27,468 nucleotides of DNA from Phallusia fumigata (Eukaryota > Chordata > Ascidiacea > Phlebobranchia > Ascidiidae): the NCBI GenBank assembly GCA_008931825.1, contig QXVZ01026842.1:1-27468 (forward strand), in the 5' to 3' direction. The notes beneath the pieces were generated by a model that was given only the letters and a program-made list of their open reading frames with translations, was not told where the DNA came from and did no database searches. Every line of letters starts with the position of its first letter. The stretch's first letter is position 1. Below, piece after piece: positions 9,792-20,000 of this stretch. The position numbers were made by a program, and so were the translations under genes.

Positions 9792-12700
9792 TTAAACTTT
9801 TGACACATCGTTGTCAAACCCTGCGTTTTCGTATGTACGAACTGTTGGTGAAGTGGCAGGCTCTTGAGTGTGACAACACTTACAGCATCTGCACCACCCA
9901 AACGCCCTTGTTACAAACCAGTCCAATGGCTTAAGGGAGTGCATCCAAAGTGGCAGGAAATCCCAGTTTCTTAGTTTTAATGGGAGCCAGTGTGGCCGTT
10001 TTGTTTGCAAAACGTTAACGATAATTACCAGCAACACTATTATTAAAATAAGGATGATGATGGTCGCCAAAACCCATACCGGGGCAAAAGACAAGCCAAG
10101 CACAATCAGGGGTGTTACGAAAAACACCCCAACCACATAGAAGCCTGAAAACCAGCGGTATTTCGCAGTGATGTTGCCAAGACCGGTCGCTGCTTTAATG
10201 GGGATTTTTCTCATGAAAGGCAAAGGATACCAAATCAGAAATCCTGTGATGTTGAACAACATGTGACAGAAGGATAACTGCAAAGCCAACGAACTGCCGG
10301 TAGCTAAAGCTGCGAGTACGGCTGTTAAGGTTGTTCCCATATTGGCCCCGACTGTCACCGCAAACATTCTCTTCAGTTTAACCACGCCGAGGCCAACCAA
10401 CGGGGTCATGGTGGATGTAACCACGGAGCTACTTTGTATAACCATGGTGACACCACAGCCAACAAAAATAGCAACATATCCTAAAAAATAAATAAAACAT
10501 AAAACCCGAATGAAACTATCATTACCGTATTGTTTTAAACCAACCCCACTACAACGAGGCGTTTTTATTGTTGACAAGTAAAGTAGCCTATTACCATACG
10601 TTGCCTACTTGTCAAATGTCAAAACAAATTTTTGCAATCGAATAAAACTACTTTTTTTAAAACATTTTGCAGTATCAAACAGTCCACCTCTTTTTTACCT
10701 CTATCTGGCCCCCGTGACCCAATGAAACAGCAATGTGATTGAAACATTTTTGCGCTGCAATTATTCTGGTTGCGAAATAGGCTACCACTATATTGAGTTC
10801 ATAAAAGTAGTGTTCCTTAACAGTCGTCTTAAAATCCTAACTTTTACCTTATAGGAACTAATTGATGAAATGGGGTCTGTGCCTCCTTGGAGTGGTTCAT
10901 TTGGTTAAAACGGGCGGAAATAGTTTTTTATATGCTTAATGTTGCCGACCCATGGTCTAACAGATAGTATGTGTTCTAGTGTATGCATAATAGTAAGTAA
11001 AATCATTCTTACCAGAAAGCCACCCGAATGGCGATGGAAAGTTGGTATTGACTGCTTTTCTTATTGCAACCTTCAGCCCTCCTTTGAGAGATGATGTCAA
11101 GATTTTCACCATTATAAGCAAACTTGCAATCAAGATAACCATGCTTAAAACAAACAAAAACGCTCCGACACCCTGTTCCGACCAGCCAGACGCCGCAAAG
11201 AGAAAGTCGCCTCTATCGCCTGTTAAACACAACGGTTTACACAAAAAAACTCTTTGACTTCACAAAATTATATTCAACTCTTACATCTTCTTACACCTAC
11301 AAGTACAGTCTGGTTCATAAGAGTATTGTTAGTTCCGTTTCGTACAATCACCCCTTTAGTTTGTTCGCACCAAAGCTGTAGGGATAAAAAAGTTTGTGTC
11401 AAATTCTTTTGATTTCAAAATTGTAACCAATAAAGAAACGCATAGTTTACTTTTAGTTTAGTTTAGTTTATTTCGCGCTCTTTGGGCAGCGGGGTGGCGA
11501 AAGACCCTGGGGTCACCTTGTCAGCCACCCCTAACTTCGAGGCCGGTTAAGAAACTCTAAACAAAAACAATCACAAGCATGTGAACGTAGAGAACGTAAC
11601 ACTAAGCAATAAGTGAAAAAACAGAAAAGCATTCAAATAAATAAAACAAGGAAACGGATGTGGAGGTGACGCATAGCTTGCGTCACGGTTGCTTACTTTA
11701 ATGATACTGTTGCCCGGTTCAAGTGTTATGTTGACGGCAATTTTTTTTTGGACAGTTTTGTTAACGTGAATAAGATTTCCGACAATCGGCTCGGTTAGGG
11801 TCTGCAAAGTAGGAAAAAGTATTTCTAATCGTTAGTTATGGATTTTGATATTAGGTTACTAATAGCACTCTTACTGATAGGATCTTTGGGGCTCCTGAAC
11901 CTTCAATTTCTCCGATGGATGTAATAACCGCATGGGAAAAGGCCTCTAAGTATCCTGTTATTAGCTCCACTATGAGAAGAACAACCACCGACATGATATT
12001 AAAACAATCATGGACAGTTGCTCCAGCAAAGGCCCTGAAAAGATACATTTGTACAATAGTCCTAGCATGTATTAATTCACAAAAAGTTGGATTGTCAGCA
12101 ACCTCTCGGTAAAACAAGCCAACCGAAGAACAAATTTAGAAACGGAATTGCGGCTGTAAATAGATTAGGCGCTGTTATTTAACTTCACACATGTCAAGCA
12201 TAGCAGACTGTTTGTTAGGTGTTAATCCAATTTGTGGTTGTTGAAAGCGGGACACCGTTATAAAATATCATTGCTACTCTAAAACGTTCGTTTGATGTAC
12301 AGCAAACGTGGTCAAATTGTAACTTAATAAACTTACTTTCTAAATTCTTCTTTGTCCGTAGATAGTGTCAATGCAACACCGGTGTTGGTGACAGATGTTC
12401 CAATGTTTGCTCCCATAACGATGGGAATGGACCTTTCAACACTAATGACTACAAAACGCATAACATAAAAACATTAATATAAGGTTTAAACGTTAATTAA
12501 TAGCGTATGTTTACGGTTACAACGGTAATTATAACTTTAGCACATGTTATTAGGAGCTTACTTCCTGCGGCAACCATAGCAACCACGATGGAAATTGAAG
12601 TCGATGAACTTTGGATGACCACTGTCACAAGTACACCTATAATCAGTCCAGTAATCGGATTGCTCAGGAATATATTGCTGGTAAACACGTCAACTGCAAC

Positions 12701-15299
12701 CCTTCCGGCTGCGTTAGAAAATAAGTTTTAATTTTCTGAACTGGACTTTCTCATAGTTTATGTAGTTTATAATGGCACTAACCTAAAACGTTGAGCGCTT
12801 CAGTCATCAACTTCAACGAACATATGAAGAAGTAGAGGCAAGCAACGAGAAGTATGAATTTTACTGTTCCGATAAAAACAGTCCATAACTTCTGCGAAGT
12901 TGTCTGATCTCTCCATGGGATTGAATCATCTTAAAGGAAAAATGTTGTACTGTTTAGACCAGGTAGTCACAGGCAGGATAAAACTTCCCATCTAACCTGA
13001 AATTCCTTTCACAAAAACGACTTGAACGAAAGTATAACGATAGCGTTACTTAAGCAAGCTGACAGATTCGAATCTTGCGTCTGGATTTCTATTTTTAAAC
13101 TTTTAAACTCGATTGCAATTGCCTAAATTTGAGGAAATCAATGTTGCGGTGCATTGTAACCAATATGGTAGCAACGCAAAAACGCGTCAATCTCATTGAT
13201 ATTTCTTTCGGGCCACGGTAGCCAGAAAAAAGAATGAAAGAGACGCAAGTTACCGCCGACCGCTGGTATAGGTTTTAGTAAAAACCTTTTTAGGTTGTGT
13301 TTTTGGAATCTACCATACCAAATTATTTTCGAACACTTTTGAATTAAACTCTCAGTAATGGCAGTCCTTATGGCCTGACGCCACTGGCACGTTGAAGGGT
13401 CGAGTAGACTATAATATAGATATGTTGGTTTGTAATTAAATAGCTGTTATTCTGTTACATAGAGTAGAAGTACTAAATGGTAACTTTTAGTTTATTTCAC
13501 TTTATTTTATGTTTACAGTTTTCAGCTCACGCTCATATAAATTGAATGCTTTTATAAAAGTAGCCCCCAATTGTGTCTAAAATTGTGTCTATCGTTGCGC
13601 ACTCAGTCGGCTTCGTGACGTAATAATGAATAGCATGTTTCGTCGATTCGCAGTTGGGTGCTCTGGCTTGTACGGCTAATTATACACTAAACTATTACCG
13701 CTACGATTTTTTAAAGTTTGTTTCAAACAATGCCTACATTGGAACATAGTTCATGCTTCTCAGAATAACGAATAAACTATAGAGAGAGGGAATTAAAGCA
13801 ACATGCTATGTTAATTAAGTTGTAAGCTCAAAAACGTGTGTCTTCATCAATACAAGAGCATTTGATTTGCAATGATGTTTAGATATGGGACCGCTTTTGC
13901 TGTACAACCGGTGCTGCATTCTTTTCAAAAAAGACCTAAGTCGGCAGAAAATTTTGCTGACGAACCAAGCACGCGGAAAACCTGCAACCCATGAAGCTAA
14001 TGTGCAACGTTGCTACAACAGCTTTTTTTCTTTTTTTTCTTTTTGTATGTTTCTGTGGGAAGTACGTAATAATCTTCAATTCTGCAAAACTACCAGATTT
14101 TAGTTTCTGCAAAAACCACCAACCAACATTTTTCTTTTGTACATACAAATATATTTGTGTCTACTATTTCGAATAGTAAATCCAATCTTTTTCTTAACAA
14201 CGCTTAAAAACAATTTTAAATCGCCGCTTGTGCTGCAATAAACACACCCTATACAGAGTAAGAGCAGTTGTTTCGCTCACATATTTTTTATTTGTGGCTA
14301 AGCTATGTTGGACAAGTTTTACTTCAAGTGTTAAACTTTTGTTTGTTACGGAACCGTATTGTCTTCGAGTTGTTAAACACATGTAACCAAAAAGTGTACA
14401 TAAAGTTGTCGCTGTAGAACCATGTTACCCACAATCAGATACTTTAAATTTTCTGCAGAATTTAACGCTTTTTCCCAATGTTACATCAAAGCTTATTTCT
14501 GCCATCTGACGGTAGACATTTCCAGTAAAGGATTTGCTTTAACGTCGGATGCCGCGCGGCATAAGGAGATTGTCTTAAACTCCAGATTTGTCTCAACTTG
14601 TTTTTTACGCAAGTAACACTGTAATTATCTCTATAACTATACCTGTGTTGAGTGACCGTTTCGTTGATTGTCAGCAACGGACAACACATTATTTTTGGGG
14701 CCGTACTATTTTTACGCATTTTAACAAACATATGGCCTGGCGCCACTGACTAAATTAAGAAAAATAGGACATTCGCCTCCATTTCTTACAATAATTGGCA
14801 GCAGTAAAAAGTTTAAATTGTTAAATTTTGAATAATTAGCTACTAAACAGAAAACTCTGGTTATTGTAAGATTTTCTATCTGGCAGTTTTGTTGTGAAAT
14901 TGTTAGTTTAGAAAAATATGAAGGTTATGTGTTTAAAAGTGCGACGGGTAGTTTTGGGGGCATCTCGGCGGAGTAAACCCTAACGATTATTCGACGCCTA
15001 CCTGCCACACAATTAAAAATACATGTTTTCTTACGAGCGTTTGGACGGAAGTTGAAACATAATTCGTCGACATATCCATTTGGAAGATATTATTTTAATG
15101 CGTGCTTTAGAAAATATGTAAACACGTTAGCGATTTTTACAAATGTTTTGTTTATTTTTACAAGAATCGCAAGTGGTAAAAGCATAATGCACTTCGTCCC
15201 TTTACATCGACTAAATTCAACAACATAATAATACACACCATCTGCTTCCCATGCTTCATCCTCCATGTTCCTTTTTTTCTTGTCGTCGGTGGTTTCCAT
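9792..15299 (-). CDS. SLC34A: SLC34-type sodium/phosphate cotransporter (NaPi-II), complete
   Basis: Nine exons on the minus strand: 15299-15239, 12929-12783, 12708-12562, 12448-12337, 12034-11875, 11801-11697, 11375-11297, 11219-11013 and 10480-9792. All have AG/GT borders and matching phases; they sum to 1707 bases, 568 residues plus stop. The protein carries phosphate with sodium across the plasma membrane. Both inverted-repeat signatures are present: QSSSTS at residues 102-107 and QSSSVV at 355-360. It also has [28 protein letters not shown] and KYRWF. The large extracellular loop (exons 6-8) has five sequons (NKT, NIT, NGT, NNT, NQT); SIIKLWC there matches the vertebrate VKIWC point. The tail has a Cys cluster (WCRCCKCC) like NaPi-IIb and ends DVSKV, with no TRL PDZ ligand. 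The start is the ATG at 15299 (METTDDKKK), preceded by A at -3; upstream in-frame codons to an AG at about 15346 are taken as 5' UTR. Confidence 0.93.
11491..11531. repeat. Nested GC-rich hairpin in an SLC34 intron
   Basis: GGGGTGGC (11491-11498) pairs exactly with GCCACCCC (11524-11531). Inside it GACCC (11503-11507) pairs with GGGTC (11510-11514) across two bases. It lies in a GC-rich island (about 11475-11550) just after four TTTAG repeats (11452-11470), in otherwise AT-rich intron DNA. Symmetry makes the strand undecidable. It could be a mobile-element relic or a structured RNA element. Confidence 0.5.
12930..15238 (-). other. First intron of SLC34, no gene seen
   Basis: This 2.3-kb intron has no ORF with recognisable protein content. 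It holds an 18-base near-repeat, ATGGCCTG[A/G]CGCCACTG[G/A], at 13370-13387 and 14732-14749 (16 of 18 identical), and a CRE-like TGACGTAA at 13616-13623. There is also a small hairpin AGGTTTT...AAAACCT at 13270-13287. First introns often hold enhancers, but nothing here proves that. Confidence 0.4.
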
Positions 15300-15438
15300 T
15301 TTCCGGCGTTTCCGTTTGTCCAACAGAATATAATTTATCTCTGCCTAAAAAACAATAAATCCTAATTAAGTTTAGAAAAAGATATTCACACACAGTTCGA
15401 ACTATCGAAATAAAAAGATGCGTCCTTAAAGCCCCAAG

Positions 15439-15446
15439 TATTTATA
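15439..15446 (-). promoter_or_regulatory. TATA box of the SLC34 promoter
   Basis: The minus strand reads TATAAATA here, within GCTATAAATACTTGG. Transcription would start roughly 30 bases downstream, near 15410-15416, and reach the SLC34 ATG at 15299 after a 5' UTR of about 115 bases. Spacing and orientation fit; no other TATA-like site was noticed close to this start. Confidence 0.55.
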
Positions 15447-16464
15447 GCTGTTTAAACCCAGCTCGGTTTTACGTCAATTTCACGGATTGTGGCTTTTTGC
15501 TCGCTAGGCAACTTTTTTGCAATGTCAGGTTAAAACTTTGCAAACAGAAGAACAAATGCTTGCTGCACCTTGCGTTTTGCTGAAGTTTGGTAAGTCAAAC
15601 ACAAGCGACGACAGTTAACCTTTTGTAGCCCTTTGCAAAAAATATCATTTTAAGCAGCGTTTTTGCTAACAGCTACAGTTCTTAATTATCTGTTAAACAT
15701 AGAAACATCTCAAACCAAGACTCCAAGATCGAGTGGTTAGTACAAATTGTACTAACAAGGTAGTTAACAGTTCTAATGCCTTCTTCGTTTAAATTCAGTA
15801 TTACCCACCGGGGCAGTTTGGAAAATTATTTAAATTAAAAAAGTAACAAAACCGCAGTAACGCAGTCTGTTTAACGGTGGTTGCATTGCAAGCATAACCT
15901 AATCCCGCGTTGTTTGGGCTATTGTCACGAAATTTTCGAAACCACCTTTAGCTTACTTTCAAACATGCGTGTAGCCGAGATGAGCGGTATACACCTTTAC
16001 TGGAGCTTATTTGCCTGGCACCGGTCATTTGGAAATAACATATTTAGGCGTTGTAACTGCCATGTCCACCAAATGTTTTAAAGCACGCATCACAAACTGT
16101 CACGGTTGATTGACAAACCCATGCGCTATTCAGTTTAGTTAAGTTTAATTTGCTTGATGGACAAAATTTTCAAGGCCACTAAAACAGCCACCAAGTTGGA
16201 AATACCTAAGCAATGTTGCGAAGTCATAAAGCGCGGCGGATCGTGGGGAACGCACTAAAGTCGCTGCACCGTCTTCAAAAAGTGTAAGTGACGTGGGGCA
16301 AGAAAGTGAGTTTGACTGAGCATGAGAATCACGACTGTGAAAAAGGAACATGGACTGTCACTTGTTTGATACTGTTTCGTCAACTTCAAATCGCCTAATA
16401 CAACCTAAAATATGAAAAAACTTTTTGTATTTGAAAATAAAAAAATGGCTTTTCGACAATAAAC

Positions 16465-16746
16465 CAGAGGTTCTCAAACTGTAGGAAGGGCTCTTTAGGG
16501 GGCGAGTGGCGTGAAGACAAAAGATCGAAGCAAACTGGACTGTGAATTCGATTATTATCACCAAAGCCACGAACTTAACACTTGGTTAACAAAACATCCC
16601 CATTCCCTCCATTGGTGAGTGCTATTGAAATTCATTAAAAAATATTTTTCTTGATTTAATTTTTCTTCAAGGAGGGGGGGTGCGATATTCAATAAATAAT
16701 GTCAGAATGGCGGTGCGACTCGAAAAGTTTTGGAACGTATGATCTG
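16465..16746. mobile_element. Degenerate non-autonomous hAT-like element (MITE)
   Basis: The left end CAGAGGTTCTCAAACTGTAG has the form typical of hAT-superfamily termini (CAG.GGTTCTCAA). The right part has a G-rich run (16673-16680), GGTGCGACTCGAAAAGTTTTG and GGAAC, like the usual right end of such elements (AAAAGTTTGGGAACC...CTG). No transposase is present. The right end is decayed and I could not fix the 8-base target duplication, so the right border is approximate. Confidence 0.5.
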
Positions 16747-16793
16747 ACCCAAACTGCTGATGCGGAACTATAATAATAAAACACTTTTTCGCC

Positions 16794-16801
16794 TGACGTC
16801 A
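16794..16801. promoter_or_regulatory. Perfect CRE palindrome TGACGTCA
   Basis: TGACGTCA is the consensus site for CREB/ATF bZIP dimers. It lies about 250 bases upstream of the mosaic gene's ATG and about 1.4 kb upstream of the SLC34 start. Function is inferred from the motif and position only. Confidence 0.35.
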
Positions 16802-17039
16802 TATGAAGTCAAGCATAAATTACGGCCAAAAAATCCTTCAATGGGGGATTATCCCAATTTCACGACTACTTGGGAACATGCATGCTAGCGACAAACGTTT
16901 TGTTGGCTTAAGGTGATATAATTCCGTGAGTCAACGATAAACTGAAAACATTAAAAAATATTAAGATAAACATTATTTATCAAACGTTCGTTTTTAATCA
17001 AATATGTGTCGTCCGTGGTGTTGAAATTTTGTGTGCAAT

Positions 17040-17047
17040 GTTGCAGG
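17040..17047 (+). promoter_or_regulatory. Candidate outron/5' UTR splice acceptor just before the start codon
   Basis: The sequence GTTGCAG|G lies directly before the ATG at 17048. It could be the acceptor of a 5' UTR intron, or in a tunicate the site where spliced leader is added in trans. The tract before it is only moderately pyrimidine-rich. The motif is real; its use is a guess. Confidence 0.3.
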
Positions 17048-20000
17048 ATGTGTTTTTTAAAAATTGTTTATGTCGTTTTTTTGCTGTTGTATACAGCAGA
17101 ATGTCGGAAAAAAGGAAAGTTACAGCCCATGAAATATGAAGTTGATGTGCAAAAGCATGGTGGTAAAATTATTTTGTTCCTTTTTTTAGTTTTACCAATA
17201 ATAAACACATTTGATTTAAACAACAGGGTTTAAACCAATAATAAAAAAGGGATTAAATCGAAAAATGTTGATAAAATTATAAGGTGTAAAGTAATGTCTT
17301 ATTACTGGTCTATGTGTGTATAGTAAAACAGAGGTTAAATACAATTAAGCAGTGGCTTAATTGTTTTGAATTAAACTAAATAGTCTCATAGCTTTATTTG
17401 GCAAATTGTTGTTTTCCATTTTGGCAAATATCGATCTATTTATACTTGACTGAAGTGTATACTATTAATTTTTACACAATACAAAAATAATTGTTAAATT
17501 ACAGGGTTGGATTTATTATCTGGGTTGCGAGTGGGCACCAATGTTTCCAAACAATCCAAACATGTTTGGAACTTTGGTATGGCCAGTCAGCCAAAGATGT
17601 CCTCACAAGCTACTCAGAAAATAGTTAATGGTAAGAAAAATATATGACATTAATTTATTTTAAAGTTTGTTAACAATGCAGAACCCATTCATTAAAATTC
17701 TTTAAATATGCAAGAATAATAGTTCAAAAACCAAGAAGACATTTACCTTCTACACACTAGCCACCATCCATTTACTTGGTACAAGCATAAATAGCATAAA
17801 TCTGGTTTACCACAAATAAAATAAGTTGTTTTACTTTCCTAATCACTCCATTTTTAATCCTGCTTACATGGTCTATTAGGTCTCTATGTAGCAGGCAATG
17901 TGTTGTGTGATCAAAAAAAATAATATTTTGCTTGTTTTTGAAACTACTTACTATTTATAACATGTTTTTTTGCTTAACATCATTTTGGAATTTAAACAAA
18001 ATATCCCTAATGTTTTTTGGTTTAAGTTTTAAAAAGGTTTTTAAAAAGCAGTTGTTTGTATTAAGACAATATTTTGTGTTTCTACAAAATATTTTTTCTA
18101 CAGAAAATAAAAAACACTTTTTTAATTTCAAAACACTAAACGTATTTTGTATAACCTGATTATCCAAAGAACAGTTTTTTTTTAAATACCCACATAATTG
18201 CTTATTATAATGTTAAATATGGTTATATATTTTACTATTATTACAAAACAAAAGGTTAGTATTTTGCAAATGTACGGGACGTTTTTTAAACTTTTAATAT
18301 ATATCCTATGCATGACTAAGTCTGCAGGTAAGTTTAATTTTTGATTCAAAAATGTTTGTGTTTGTTAGCATTGACAGATTCTCTTTCCATCTCTGTTCAA
18401 ACAAAACAAAGCAGAAGATCAAAAGTGCCGATTCTATGTATCACCTCAAAAGATGTAAACAATAACACCATTTCTTGGCTTCAACTGGCAATTAATCAGC
18501 GAAAATCTGTGGTCTACCTTCAACTGTTAAACAAAAGGCTTCAAACCCAAGAACTAAAGTGGCACCCAAAGAAAAAAATAACCAAAAAGTGGTTCAACTT
18601 TATGATGCATGTTGATGGAAAAACATCCACAGTTGGTGTTACTGATGGTAATGGAGTCAATTATGGAGCTATTTTGCAAAAAGGAATCAACTTGCAATTG
18701 CCAAGTGATATAGAAGTTCTAGTTGGAGGATCATTTACACCGTCTTTCCCATCTTTTGTGGTAAGGTATTGTTACAGTTAACTAATGTATTAAACTGTAT
18801 TGTTATAACACTAAATGTACTTTAAGGGTCAGATGAAGCAACTTGAAATATACACTCCAAGCAGGGCAAATTTTTCTAACGTTGGTTCAAGCTGTAAGTG
18901 TTGTTTTTTTGACATCTCAGTACTTGAGTCATGATAACTAAACTATTTTTCATCAAATTTGGCTGAGATATAGAATAGTATATAACATTTGTACTATTTA
19001 ACCATTGTTCAATTCCCTAAACCTTAAGAGTAAATATGCATAAACTACTACAAAATCACCCTTAATAAAAAATAGTTGTCAGTTATATTGTTGTGTATCG
19101 TTTTCATACTATACTGTCAACATTTTACAAGAAATTGGGATTAGTGTTGTAAAACAACACTGTGTTTACATTTAGTTTTGTCTGTAAAATGCCACTTATA
19201 CTTGTATTGAGGATATTGTTAGGGCCACTTGGGAAATAATATGGTGTAACCACTTCCTGCCGGTTTTGTGAAAATCAAGGGTGTGTGTTTCCTTTTGCTA
19301 CTTGACTTCTTAATAGCCTTGGGGCATAGGTAACAATCACACGGACATAATGTTACAGCACAAATTTTACATCTGCTGAAACAAAGATATTTTACTGTGG
19401 TTGAATTTGTCCTTCAAAAGTTTGCCACGTACAAACAGTTTTTCTTTTTTCCAGACAAAACAATGGGTACCATTTTGAGAAAAAGAGGGGCTGCAAGGAA
19501 ACCAGACAGTGCTCACCAGACAAACCTCCATTCTTCTGTTATCAACCAAATCAAACCTAACAACACAATTACTGCATTGTATGTTTTTAAAACACTTTTC
19601 TGCATGTACAAAACAAGTACAATAACTAGTTTGCATTTAAAGTTACTGATATCATTTCAGTTGAAACATATTAATTGGATTTACATTGTTCAGACCAGCA
19701 CAATCCATTGCAACTAACCAAGACAGTACTACATTGGAAAATGCTGTTCACATGTGCCAAAGTGAAGTGACTACAATGAAAGAAACAATTTCAAGTCTTC
19801 AGCAATCATTGGTAATTTGTTTTGTTTACAAGCAGGTTAACATAAATGTTGACATAAACAAGCTTTTTTCCTTTTGGTCATTGTTGACATTTGATTGGTA
19901 AAAATTCTTTGTAAAGACTGTGTGAACATATGTATAAACTTAAAATATCAAAATTTGTACTAAAACGTACCTTTTGCTGAGTGAGAAATAAAATTATGCC

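Larger units (their letters stand above)
15447..17047. other. Intergenic region between divergent SLC34 and mosaic-protein genes
   Basis: The two genes start head to head, so this 1.6 kb must hold control elements for both, unless the mosaic gene has distant 5' exons. It contains a hAT-like element remnant (16465-16746) and a perfect CRE palindrome (16794-16801). Short open frames here show no family resemblance and are not called as genes. Confidence 0.5.

Noticed and set aside
13885-14616. Several overlapping short open frames in the first SLC34 intron
   Set aside because: They occur on both strands over the same bases, with no similarity to known proteins and no clear exon borders.
15881-16351. 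Open frames on both strands in the intergenic region (15881-16081 plus, 16145-16351 minus)
   Set aside because: No recognisable domains, no splice partners, and lengths expected by chance.
17004-17024. Upstream ATG at 17004 as the start of the mosaic protein
   Set aside because: It reads into a stop after six codons and is out of frame; the ATG at 17048 opens a good signal peptide.
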